Shown here in pieces: positions 24,997 through 37,056 of a stretch of DNA of 64,000 nucleotides. Both the position numbers and the translations under genes were made by a program. Under the pieces are notes generated by a model. The model was given only the letters and a program-made list of their open reading frames with translations, searched no databases and was not told where the DNA came from. Numbering within the stretch: position 1 is the first letter of the stretch; every line of letters begins with the position of its first letter. Source of the DNA: Limanda limanda (Eukaryota; Chordata; Actinopteri; Pleuronectiformes; Pleuronectidae); contig NW_026870598.1 in NCBI RefSeq assembly GCF_963576545.1, positions 221,001 to 285,000 on the forward strand, given 5' to 3'.

Positions 24997-27900
24997 AAGA
25001 ATTTAACCATTTCTTCCAAAAAGGGCTTATGATCCTGTTTCCAGCGCTTTTCTGACACTGGAGCTGATATGTGATGAAAAAGTCAAAATGTTAACCATTG
25101 CTTCCAAAAAAGGCTTATCTCCCCGTTTCCAGCTGTTTAGTGACATTTGGGATGATGTGTGATGAAAAATTCAAGAATTTAACCATTTCTTCCAAAAAAA
25201 GGCAGATCTCCCTGTTTCCAGCGCTTTTCTGACACTTGGGCTGACATGTGATGAAAAAGTCAGAAATCTTAATCAATGCTTCCAAAAAAAGGCTTATCTC
25301 CCCGTTTCCAGCTGTTTAGTGACATTTGGGATGATGTCTGATGAAAAATTCAAGAATTTAACCATTTCTTCCAAAAAAAGGCAGATCTCCCTGTTTCCAG
25401 CGCTTTTCTGACACTTGGGCTGACATGTGATGAAAAAGTCAGAAATCTTAATCAATGCTTCCAAAAAAGGCTTATCTCCCCGTTTCCAGCTGTTTAGTGA
25501 CATTTGGGATGATGTGTGATGAAAAATTCAAGAATTTAACCATTTCTTCCAAAAAAGGCTTATCTCCCTGTTTCCAGCGCTTTTCTGACACTTGGGCTGA
25601 CATGTGATGAAAAAGTCAGAAATCTTAATCAATGCTTCCAAAAAAGGCTTACTCCCCGTTTCCAGCTGTTTAGTGACATTTGGGATGATGTGTGATGAAA
25701 AATTCAAGAATTTAAACCATTTCTTCCAAAAAAAGGCAGATCTCCCTGTTTCCAGCGCTTTTCTGACACTGGAGCTGATATGTGATGAAAAAGTCAGAAA
25801 TCTTAATCAATGCTTCCAAAAAAGGCTTATCTCCCCGTTTCCAGCTGTTTAGTGACATTTGGGATGATGTGTGATGAAAAATTCAAGAATTTAACCATTT
25901 CTTCCAAAAAAAGGCAGATCTCCCTGTTTCCAGCGCTTTTCTGACACTTGGGCTGACATGTGATGAAAAAGTCAGAAATCTTAATCAATGCTTCCAAAAA
26001 AGGCTTATCTCCCCGTTTCCAGCTGTTAGTGACATTTGGGATGATGTCTGATGAAAAATTCAAGAATTTAACCATTTCTTCCAAAAAAAAGGCAGATCTC
26101 CCTGTTTCCAGCGCTTTTCTGACACTTGGGCTGACATGTGATGAAAAAGTCAGAAATCTTAATCAATGCTTCCAAAAAAGGCTTATCTCCCCGTTTCCAG
26201 TTGTTTAGTGACATTTGGGATGATGTGTGATGAAAAATTCAAGAATTTAACCATTTCTTCCAAAAAAGGCTTATCTCCCTGTTTCCAGCGCTTTTCTGAC
26301 ACTTGGGCTGACATGTGATGAAAAAGTCAGAAATCTTAATCAATGCTTCCAAAAAAGGCTTATCTCCCCGTTTCCAGCTGTTTAGTGACATTTGGGATGA
26401 TGTGTGATGAAAAATTCAAGAATTTAACCATTTCTTCCAAAAAAAAGGCAGATCTCCCTGGTTCCAGCGCTTTTCTGACACTGGAGCTGATATGTGATGA
26501 AAAAGTCAGAAATCTTAATCAATGCTTCCAAAAAAGGCTTATCTCCCCGTTTCCAGCTGTTTAGTGACATTTGGGATGATGTGTGATGAAAAATTCAAGA
26601 ATTTAACCATTTCTTCCAAAAAAAGGCAGATCTCCCTGTTTCCAGCGCTTTTCTGACACTGGAGCTGATATGTGATGAAAAAGTCAAAATGTTAACCATT
26701 GCTTCCAAAAAAGGCTTATCTCCCCGTTCCAGCTGTTTAGTGACATTTGGGTTGATGTGTGATGAAAAATTCAGAATTTAACCATTTCTTCCAAAAAAGG
26801 CTTATCTCCCTGTTTCCAGCGCTTTTCTGACACTTGGGCTGACATGTGATGAAAAAGTCAGAAATCTTAATCAATGCTTCCAAAAAAGGCTTATCTCCCT
26901 GTTTCCAGCTGTTTAGTGACATTTGGGATGATGTGTGATGAAAAATTCAAGAATTTAACCATTTCTTTCCAAAAAAGGCATATCTCCCTGTTTCCAGCGC
27001 TTTTCTGACACTGGAGCTGATATGTGATGAAAAGTCAGAAATCTTAATCAATGCTTCCAAAAAAGGCTTATCTCCCCGTTTCCAGCTGTTTAGTGACATT
27101 TGGGATGATGTGTTATGAAAAATTCAAGAATTTAACCATTTCTTCCAAAAAGGGCTTATCTCCCTGTTTCCAGCGCTTTTCTGACACTTGGGCTGATATG
27201 TGATGAAAAGTCAGAAATCTTAATCAATGCTTCCAAAAAAGGCTTTATCTCCCCGTTTCCAGCTGTTTAGTGACATTTGGGATGATGTGTGATGAAAAAT
27301 TCAAGAATTTAACCATTTCTTCCAAAAAAAGGCAGATCTCCCTGTTTCCAGCGCTTTTCTGACACTGGAGCTGATATGTGATGAAAAAGTCAAATGTTAA
27401 CCATTGCTTCCAAAAAAGGCTTATCTCCCCGTTTCCAGCTGTTTAGTGACATTTGGGATGATGTGTGATGAAAAATTCCAGAATTTAACCATTTCTTCCA
27501 AAAAAGGCTTATCTCCCTGTTTCCAGCGCTTTTCTGACACTTGGGCTGACATGTGATGAAAAAGTCAGAAATCTTTATCAATGCTTCCAAAAAAGGCTTA
27601 TCTCCCCGTTTCCAGCTGTTTAGTGACATTTGGGATGATGTGTGATGAAAAATTCAAGAATTTAACCATTTCTTCCAAAAAAAGGCAGATCTCCCTGTTT
27701 CCAGCGCTTTTCTGACACTGGAGCTGACATGTGATGAAAAAGTCAGAAATCTTAATCAATGCTTCCAAAAAAGGCTTATCTCCCCGTTTCCAGCTGTTTA
27801 GTGACATTTGGGATGATGTGTGATGAAAAATTCAAGAATTTAACCTTTCTTCCAAAAAAGGCTTATCTCCCTGTTTCCAGCGCTTTTCTGACACTTGGGC

Positions 27901-28363
27901 TGACATGTGATGAAAAAGTCAGAAATCTTAATCAATGCTTCCAAAAAAGGCTTATCTCCCCGTTTCCAGCTGTTTAGTGACATTTGGGATGATGTGTGAT
28001 GAAAAATTCAAGAATTTAACCATTTCTTCCAAAAAAGGCTTATCTCCCTGTTTCCAGCGCTTTTCTGACACTTGGGCTGACATGTGATGAAAAAGTCAGA
28101 AATCTTAATCAATGCTTCCAAAAAAGGCTTATCTCCCCGTTTCCAGCTGTTTAGTGACATTTGGGATGATGTGTGATAAAAAATTCAAGAATTTAACCAT
28201 TTCTTCCAAAAAAGGCTTATCTCCCTGTTTCCAGCGCTTTTCTGACACTGGAGCTGATATGTGATGAAAAAGTCAGAAATCTTAATCAATGCTTCCAAAA
28301 AAGGCTTATCTCCCCGTTTCCAGCTGTTTAGTGACATTTGGGATGATGTGTGATGAAAAATTC
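24997..28363 (+). repeat. Family II HOR, expanded to 19 dimers
   Basis: The 15-dimer order of 22338-24996 with four extra dimers produced by a tandem copy of dimers 2 to 5 (25173-26596). Otherwise the marker sequence is complete, including GGGTTGATG near 26750 and the anchor module from 27303. It lies in the indel-rich patch. Confidence 0.83.
25173..26596 (+). repeat. Four-dimer tandem duplication (712 bp x 2)
   Basis: 25173-25884 and 25885-26596 each contain a GTCTGATG-tailed dimer, a GGCAGATC dimer, a plain dimer and a GGCAGATC/CACTGGAG dimer. Private indels fall in both copies (missing T near 25651, missing T near 26026, eight-A runs). Excluding those they match, so the duplication looks young. 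Confidence 0.83.
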
Positions 28364-29607
28364 AAGAATTTAACCATTTCTTCCAAAAAGGGCTTATGAT
28401 CCTGTTTCCAGCGCTTTTCTGACACTGGAGCTGATATGTGATGAAAAAGTCAAAATGTTAACCATTGCTTCCAAAAAAGGCTTATCTCCCCGTTTCCAGC
28501 TGTTTAGTGACATTTGGGATGATGTGTGATGAAAAATTCAAGAATTTAACCATTTCTTCCAAAAAAAGGCAGATCTCCCTGTTTCCAGCGCTTTTCTGAC
28601 ACTTGGGCTGACATGTGATGAAAAAGTCAGAAATCTTAATCAATGCTTCCAAAAAAGGCTTATCTCCCCGTTTCCAGCTGTTTAGTGACATTTGGGATGA
28701 TGTCTGATGAAAAATTCAAGAATTTAACCATTTCTTCCAAAAAAAGGCAGATCTCCCTGTTTCCAGCGCTTTTCTGACACTTGGGCTGACATGTGATGAA
28801 AAAGTCAGAAATCTTAATCAATGCTTCCAAAAAAGGCTTATCTCCCGTTTCCAGCTGTTTAGTGACATTTGGGATGATGTGTGATGAAAAAATTCAAGAA
28901 TTTAACCATTTCTTCCAAAAAAGGCTTATCTCCCTGTTTCCAGCGCTTTTCTGACACTTGGGCTGACATGTGATGAAAAAGTCAGAAATCTTAATCAATG
29001 CTTCCAAAAAAGGCTTATCTCCCCGTTTCCAGCTGTTTAGTGACATTTGGGATGATGTGTGATGAAAAATTCAAGAATTTAACCATTTCTTCCAAAAAAA
29101 GGCAGATCTCCCTGTTTCCAGCGCTTTTCTGACACTGGAGCTGATATGTGATGAAAAAGTCAGAAATCTTAATCAATGCTTCCAAAAAAGGCTTATCTCC
29201 CCGTTTCCAGCTGTTTAGTGACATTTGGGATGATGTGTGATGAAAAATTCAAGAATTTAACCATTTCTTCCAAAAAAAGGCAGATCTCCCTGTTTCCAGC
29301 GCTTTTCTGACACTTGGGCTGACATGTGATGAAAAAGTCAGAAATCTTAATCAATGCTTCCAAAAAAGGCTTATCTCCCCGTTTCCAGCTGTTTAGTGAC
29401 ATTTGGGATGATGTGTGATGAAAAATTCAAGAATTTAACCATTTCTTCCCAAAAAAGGCATATCTCCCTGTTTCCAGCGCTTTTCTGACACTGGAGCTGA
29501 TATGTGATAAAAAAGTCAGAAATCTTAATCAATGCTTCCAAAAAAGGCTTATCTCCCCGTTTCCAGCTGTTTAGGTGACATTTGGGATGATGTGTGATGA
29601 AAATTTC
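28364..29607 (+). repeat. Family II HOR remnant, 7 dimers
   Basis: It begins as a family II unit (TATGATCC, GTCTGATG tail, and so on). After the fifth dimer it switches to a plain GGCAGATC dimer and a TTCCCA/TGATAAAAAAGTC dimer with a GAAAATTTC tail. That last pair is typical of family I, immediately before its TATGATCC/AAAACAAGG block. It is therefore a junction between the two HOR types. Confidence 0.75.
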
Positions 29608-31378
29608 AAGAATTTAACCATTTCTTCCAAAAAGGGCTTATGATCCTGTTTCCAGCGCTTTTCTGACACTGGAGCTGATATGTGATGAAAAAGTCAAAAT
29701 GTTAACCATTGCTTCCAAAAAAGGCTTATCTCCCCGTTTCCAGCTGTTTAGTGACATTTGGGATGATGTGTGATGAAAAATTCAAGAATTTAACCATTTC
29801 TTCCAAAACAAGGCAGATCTCCCTGTTTCCAGCGCTTTTCTGACACTTGGGCTGACATGTGATGAAAAAGTCAGAAATCTTAATCAATGCTTCCAAAAAA
29901 GGCTTATCTCCCCGTTTCCAGCTGTTTAGTGACATTTGGGATGATGTGTGATGAAAAATTCAAGAATTTAACCATTTCTTTCCAAAAAAGGCATATCTCC
30001 CTGTTTCCAGCGCTTTTCTGACACTGGAGCTGATATGTGATGAAAAAGTCAGAAATCTTAATCAATGCTTCCAAAAAAGGCTTATCTCCCCGTTTCCAGC
30101 TGTTTAGTGACATTTGGGATGATGTGTTATGAAAAATTCAAGAATTTAACCATTTCTTCCAAAAAGGGCTTATCTCCCTGTTTCCAGCGCTTTTCTGACA
30201 CTTGGGCTGATATGTGATGAAAAGTCAGAAATCTTAATCAATGCTTCCAAAAAAGGCTTATCTCCCCGTTTCCAGCTGTTTAGTGACATTTGGGATGATG
30301 TGTGATGAAAAATTCAAGAATTTAACCATTTCTTCCAAAAAAAGGCAGATCTCCCTGTTTCCAGCGCTTTTCTGACACTGGAGCTGATATGTGATGAAAA
30401 AGTCAAAATGTTAACCATTGCTTCCAAAAAAGGCTTATCTCCCCGTTTCCAGCTGTTTAGTGACATTTGGGATGATGTGTGATGAAAAATTCCAGAATTT
30501 AACCATTTCTTCCAAAAAAGGCTTATCTCCCTGTTTCCAGCGCTTTTCTGACACTTGGGCTGACATGTGATGAAAAAGTCAGAAATCTTTATCAATGCTT
30601 CCAAAAAAGGCTTATCTCCCCGTTTCCAGCTGTTTAGTGACATTTGGGATGATGTGTGATGAAAAATTCAAGAATTTAACCATTTCTTCCAAAAAAAGGC
30701 AGATCTCCCTGTTTCCAGCGCTTTTCTGACACTGGAGCTGACATGTGATGAAAAAGTCAGAAATCTTAATCAATGCTTCCAAAAAAGGCTTATCTCCCCG
30801 TTTCCAGCTGTTTAGTGACATTTGGGATGATGTGTGATGAAAAATTCAAGAATTTAACCATTTCTTCCAAAAAAGGCTTATCTCCCTGTTTCCAGCGCTT
30901 TTCTGACACTTGGGCTGACATGTGATGAAAAAGTCAGAAATCTTAATCAATGCTTCCAAAAAAGGCTTATCTCCCCGTTTCCAGCTGTTTAGTGACATTT
31001 GGGATGATGTGTGATGAAAAATTCAAGAATTTAACCATTTCTTCCAAAAAAGGCTTATCTCCCTGTTTCCAGCGCTTTTCTGACACTTGGGCTGACATGT
31101 GATGAAAAAGTCAGAAATCTTAATCAATGCTTCCAAAAAAGGCTTATCTCCCCGTTTCCAGCTGTTTAGTGACATTTGGGATGATGTGTGATAAAAAATT
31201 CAAGAATTTAACCATTTCTTCCAAAAAAGGCTTATCTCCCTGTTTCCAGCGCTTTTCTGACACTGGAGCTGATATGTGATGAAAAAGTCAGAAATCTTAA
31301 TCAATGCTTCCAAAAAAGGCTTATCTCCCCGTTTCCAGCTGTTTAGTGACATTTGGGATGATGTGTGATGAAAAATTC
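29608..31378 (+). repeat. Family I-type block, 10 dimers, inside family II
   Basis: TATGATCC, AAAACAAGGCAGATC, TTTCCA/GTGTTATG, AAAAAGGG with GATGAAAAGTC, the anchor module (30316) and three further dimers. The same ten dimers are at about 3902-5673, 13649-15420 and 20565-22337. It has none of the GTCTGATG or GGGTTGATG markers that flank it on both sides. Confidence 0.8.
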
Positions 31379-34039
31379 AAGAATTTAACCATTTCTTCCA
31401 AAAAGGGCTTATGATCCTGTTTCCAGCGCTTTTCTGACACTGGAGCTGATATGTGATGAAAAAGTCAAAATGTTAACCATTGCTTCCAAAAAAAGGCTTA
31501 TCTCCCCGTTTCCAGCTGTTTAGTGACATTTGGGATGATGTGTGATGAAAAATTCAAGAATTTAACCATTTCTTCCAAAAAAAGGCAGATCTCCCTGTTT
31601 CCAGCGCTTTTCTGACACTTGGGCTGACATGTGATGAAAAAGTCAGAAATCTTAATCAATGCTTCCAAAAAAGGCTTATCTCCCCGTTTCCAGCTGTTTA
31701 GTGACATTTGGGATGATGTCTGATGAAAAATTCAAGAATTTAACCATTTCTTCCAAAAAAAGGCAGATCTCCCTGTTTCCAGCGCTTTTCTGACACTTGG
31801 GCTGACATGTGATGAAAAAGTCAGAAATCTTAATCAATGCTTCCAAAAAAGGCTTATCTCCCCGTTTCCAGCTGTTTAGTGACATTTGGGATGATGTGTG
31901 ATGAAAAAATTCAAGAATTTAACCATTTCTTCCAAAAAAGGCTTATCTCCCTGTTTCCAGCGCTTTTCTGACACTTGGGCTGACATGTGATGAAAAAGTC
32001 AGAAATCTTAATCAATGCTTCCAAAAAAGGCTTATCTCCCCGTTTCCAGCTGTTTAGTGACATTTGGGATGATGTGTGATGAAAAATTCAAGAATTTAAC
32101 CATTTCTTCCAAAAAAAGGCAGATCTCCCTGTTTCCAGCGCTTTTCTGACACTGGAGCTGATATGTGATGAAAAAAGTCAGAAATCTTAATCAATGCTTC
32201 CAAAAAAGGCTTATCTCCCCGTTTCCAGCTGTTTAGTGACATTTGGGATGATGTGTGATGAAAAATTCAAGAATTTAACCATTTCTTCCAAAAAAAGGCA
32301 GATCTCCCTGTTTCCAGCGCTTTTCTGACACTGGAGCTGATATGTGATGAAAAAGTCAAAATGTTAACCATTGCTTCCAAAAAAGGCTTATCTCCCCGTT
32401 TCCAGCTGTTTGGTGACATTTGGGTTGATGTGTGATGAAAAATTCCAGAATTTAACCATTTCTTCCAAAAAAGGCTTATCTCCCTGTTTCCAGCGCTTTT
32501 CTGACACTTGGGCTGACATGTGATGAAAAAGTCAGAAATCTTAATCAATGCTTCCAAAAAAGGCTTATCTCCCTGTTTCCAGCTGTTTAGTGACATTTGG
32601 GATGATGTGTGATGAAAAATTCAAGAATTTAACCATTTCTTTCCAAAAAAGGCATATCTCCCTGTTTCCAGCGCTTTTCTGACACTGGAGCTGATATGTG
32701 ATGAAAAAGTCAGAAATCTTAATCAATGCTTCCAAAAAAGGCTTATCTCCCCGTTTCCAGCTGTTTAGTGACATTTGGGATGATGTGTTATGAAAAATTC
32801 AAGAATTTAACCATTTCTTCCAAAAAGGGCTTATCTCCCTGTTTCCAGCGCTTTTCTGACACTTGGGCTGATATGTGATGAAAAGTCAGAAATCTTAATC
32901 AATGCTTCCAAAAAAGGCTTATCTCCCCGTTTCCAGCTGTTTAGTGACATTTGGGATGATGTGTGATGAAAAATTCAAGAATTTAACCATTTCTTCCAAA
33001 AAAGGCAGATCTCCCTGTTTCCAGCGCTTTTCTGACACTGGAGCTGATATGTGATGAAAAAGTCAAAATGTTAACCATTGCTTCCAAAAAAGGCTTATCT
33101 CCCCGTTTCCAGCTGTTTTAGTGACATTTGGGATGATGTGTGATGAAAAATTCCAGAATTTAACCATTTCTTCCAAAAAAGGCTTATCTCCCTGTTTCCA
33201 GCGCTTTTCTGACACTTGGGCTGACATGTGATGAAAAAGTCAGAAATCTTTATCAATGCTTCCAAAAAAGGCTTATCTCCCCGTTTCCAGCTGTTTAGTG
33301 ACATTTGGGATGATGTGTGATGAAAAATTCAAGAATTTAACCATTTCTTCCAAAAAAAGGCAGATCTCCCTGTTTCCAGCGCTTTTCTGACACTGGAGCT
33401 GACATGTGATGAAAAAGTCAGAAATCTTAATCAATGCTTCCAAAAAAGGCTTATCTCCCCGTTTCCAGCTGTTTAGTGACATTTGGGATGATGTGTGATG
33501 AAAAATTCAAGAATTTAACCATTTCTTCCAAAAAAGGCTTATCTCCCTGTTTCCAGCGCTTTTCTGACACTTGGGCTGACATGTGATGAAAAAGTCAGAA
33601 ATCTTAATCAATGCTTCCAAAAAAGGCTTATCTCCCCGTTTCCAGCTGTTTAGTGACATTTGGGATGATGTGTGATGAAAAATTCAAGAATTTAACCATT
33701 TCTTCCAAAAAAGGCTTATCTCCCTGTTTCCAGCGCTTTTCTGACACTTGGGCTGACATGTGATGAAAAAGTCAGAAATCTTAATCAATGCTTCCAAAAA
33801 AGGCTTATCTCCCCGTTTCCAGCTGTTTAGTGACATTTGGGATGATGTGTGATAAAAAATTCAAGAATTTAACCATTTCTTCCAAAAAAGGCTTATCTCC
33901 CTGTTTCCAGCGCTTTTCTGACACTGGAGCTGATATGTGATGAAAAAGTCAGAAATCTTAATCAATGCTTCCAAAAAAGGCTTATCTCCCCGTTTCCAGC
34001 TGTTTAGTGACATTTGGGATGATGTGTGATGAAAAATTC
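31379..34039 (+). repeat. Family II HOR, 15 dimers, copy 2
   Basis: It matches 22338-24996 dimer by dimer. Differences are mainly one-base indels (seven A near 31487, six A near 31903 and 32170, extra T near 33116) and TTTGGTGAC near 32411. The size is 2661 bp against 2659. Confidence 0.84.
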
Positions 34040-36525
34040 AAGAATTTAACCATTTCTTCCAAAAAGGGCTTATGATCCTGTTTCCAGCGCTTTTCTGACA
34101 CTGGAGCTGATATGTGATGAAAAAGTCAAAATGTTAACCATTGCTTCCAAAAAAGGCTTATCTCCCCGTTTCCAGCTGTTTAGTGACATTTGGGATGATG
34201 TGTGATGAAAAATTCAAGAATTTAACCATTTCTTCCAAAAAAAGGCAGATCTCCCTGTTTCCAGCGCTTTTCTGACACTTGGGCTGACATGTGATGAAAA
34301 AGTCAGAAATCTTAATCAATGCTTCCAAAAAAGGCTTATCTCCCCGTTTCCAGCTGTTTAGTGACATTTGGGATGATGTCTGATGAAAAATTCAAGAATT
34401 TAACCATTTCTTCCAAAAAAAGGCAGATCTCCCTGGTTTCCAGCGCTTTTCTGACACTTGGGCTGACATGTGATGAAAAAGTCAGAAATCTTAATCAATG
34501 CTTCCAAAAAAAGGCTTATCTCCCCGTTTCCAGCTGTTTAGTGACATTTGGGATGATGTGTGATGAAAAATTCAAGAATTTAACCATTTCTTCCAAAAAA
34601 GGCTTATCTCCCTGTTTCCAGCGCTTTTCTGACACTTGGGCTGACATGTGATGAAAAAGTCAGAAATCTTAATCAATGCTTCCAAAAAAGGCTTATCTCC
34701 CCGTTTCCAGCTGTTTAGTGACATTTGGGATGATGTGTGATGAAAAATTCAAGAATTTAACCATTTCTTCCAAAAAAAGGCAGATCTCCCTGTTTCCAGC
34801 GCTTTTCTGACACTGGAGCTGATATGTGATGAAAAAGTCAGAAATCTTAATCAATGCTTCCAAAAAAGGCTTATCTCCCCGTTTCCAGCTGTTTAGTGAC
34901 ATTTGGGATGATGTGTGATGAAAAATTCAAGAATTTAACCATTTCTTCCAAAAAAAGGCAGATCTCCCTGTTTCCAGCGCTTTTCTGACACTGGAGCTGA
35001 TATGTGATGAAAAAGTCAAAATGTTAACCATTGCTTCCAAAAAAGGCTTATCTCCCCGTTTCCAGCTGTTTAGTGACATTTGGGTTGATGTGTGATGAAA
35101 AATTCCAGAATTTAACCATTTCTTCCAAAAAAGGCTTATCTCCCTGTTTCCAGCGCTTTTCTGACACTTGGGCTGACATGTGATAAAAAGTCCAGAAATC
35201 TTAATCAATGCTTCCAAAAAAGGCTTATCTCCCTGTTTCCAGCTGTTTAGTGACATTTGGGATGATGTGTGATGAAAAATTCAAGAATTTAACCATTTCT
35301 TCCAAAAAAGGCTTATCTCCCTGTTTCCAGAGCTTTTCTGACACTTGGGCTGACATGTGATGAAAAAGTCAGAAATCTTAATCAATGCTTCCAAAAAAGG
35401 CTTATCTCCCCGTTTCCAGCTGTTTAGTGACATTTGGGATGATGTGTGATGAAAAATTCAAGAATTTAACCATTTCTTCCAAAAAAAGGCAGATCTCCCT
35501 GTTTCCAGCGCTTTTCTGACACTGGAGCTGATATGTGATGAAAAAGTCAGAAATCTTAATCAATGCTTCCAAAAAAGGCTTATCTCCCCGTTTCCAGCTG
35601 TTTAGTGACATTTGGGATGATGTGTGATGAAAAATTCAAGAATTTAACCATTTCTTCCAAAAAAAGGCAGATCTCCCTGTTTCCAGCGCTTTTCTGACAC
35701 TGGAGCTGATATGTGATGAAAAAGTCAAAATGTTAACCATTGCTTCCAAAAAAGGCTTATCTCCCCGTTTCCAGCTGTTTAGTGACATTTGGGATGATGT
35801 GTGATGAAAAATTCCAGAATTTAACCATTTCTTCCAAAAAAGGCTTATCTCCCTGTTTCCAGCGCTTTTCTGACACTTGGGCTGACATGTGATGAAAAAG
35901 TCAAAAAATCTTTATCAATGCTTCCAAAAAAGGCTTATCTCCCCGTTTCCAGCTGTTTAGTGACATTTGGGATGATGTGTGATGAAAAATTCAAGAATTT
36001 AACCATTTCTTCCAAAAAAAGGCAGATCTCCCTGTTTCCAGCGCTTTTCTGACACTGGAGCTGACATGTGATGAAAAAGTCAGAAATCTTAATCAATGCT
36101 TCCAAAAAAGGCTTATCTCCCCGTTTCCAGCTGTTTAGTGACATTTGGGATGATGTGTGATAAAAAATTCAAGAATTTAACCATTTCTTCCAAAAAAGGC
36201 TTATCTCCCTGTTTCCAGCGCTTTTCTGACACTTGGGCTGACATGTGATGAAAAAGTCAGAAATCTTAATCAATGCTTCCAAAAAAGGCTTATCTCCCCG
36301 TTTCCAGCTGTTTAGTGACATTTGGGATGATGTGTGATGAAAAATTCAAGAATTTAACCATTTCTTCCCAAAAAAGGCATATCTCCCTGTTTCCAGCGCT
36401 TTTCTGACACTGGAGCTGATATGTGATGAAAAAGTCAGAAATCTTAATCAATGCTTCCAAAAAAGGCTTATCTCCCCGTTTCCAGCTGTTTAGTGACATT
36501 TGGGATGATGTGTGATGAAAAATTC
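34040..36525 (+). repeat. Family II variant, 14 dimers
   Basis: The first seven dimers follow the 15-dimer order, including GGGTTGATG (near 35085) and a CCCTG B. The eighth carries CCAGAGC in place of CCAGCGC (near 35330), the first copy of a marker that spreads in the next 11 kb. The anchor module follows at 35638. Confidence 0.78.
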
Positions 36526-36968
36526 AAGAATTTAACCATTTCTTCCAAAAAGGGCTTATGATCCTGTTTCCAGCGCTTTTCTGACACTGGAGCTGATATG
36601 TGATGAAAAAGTCAAAATGTTAACCATTGCTTCCAAAAAAGGCTTATCTCCCCGTTTCCAGCTGTTTAGTGACATTTGGGATGATGTGTGATGAAAAATT
36701 CAAGAATTTAACCATTTCTTCCAAAAAAAGGCAGATCTCCCTGTTTCCAGCGCTTTTCTGACACTTGGGCTGACATGTGATGAAAAAGTCAGAAATCTTA
36801 ATCAATGCTTCCAAAAAAGGCTTATCTCCCCGTTTCCAGCTGTTTAGTGACATTTGGGATGATGTCTGATGAAAAATTCAAGAATTTAACCATTTCTTCC
36901 CAAAAAAGGCATATCTCCCTGTTTCCAGCGCTTTTCTGACACTGGAGCTGATATGTGATGAAAAAGTC

Positions 36969-37056
36969 AAAATGTTAACCATTGCTTCCAAAAAAGGCTT
37001 ATCTCCCTGTTTCCAGCGCTTTTCTGACACTGGAGCTGATGTGTGATGAAAAATTC
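36969..37056 (+). repeat. Chimeric monomer, B ends with A core (copy 1)
   Basis: It sits in B position and starts with the B head AAAATGTTAACC. It then has the A core (CCCTG, CCAGCGCTTTTCTGAC, CACTGGAGCTG) and returns to a B tail (TGTGTGATGAAAAATTC). The length is 88 bp, so spacing is kept. A conversion tract or double exchange between neighbouring monomers would give this. It removes the CAGCTG normally found once per dimer. Confidence 0.85.

Larger units (their letters stand above)
21473..35910. other. Patch rich in private one-base indels
   Basis: About 30 single-base gains or losses lie here. Examples: missing A near 21473; extra G near 22809; eight-A runs near 23247, 26083 and 26439; missing C near 24060 and 28845; missing T near 25651, 26026 and 26727; extra T near 27244 and 33116; extra G near 29574 and 34435; extra base near 35904. 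Almost all occur in one unit only. Outside this span I noticed only indels shared by several units, plus the shortened dimer at 63649. The underlying HORs are the same type as elsewhere, so a local drop in consensus accuracy is the likeliest reason. A real mutational difference cannot be excluded. Confidence 0.75.

Noticed and set aside
21377..34651. Plus-strand open frames of 63 to 110 codons
   Set aside because: They exist only where private one-base indels shift the frame, inside the suspect patch. The same HOR units elsewhere have no such frames.
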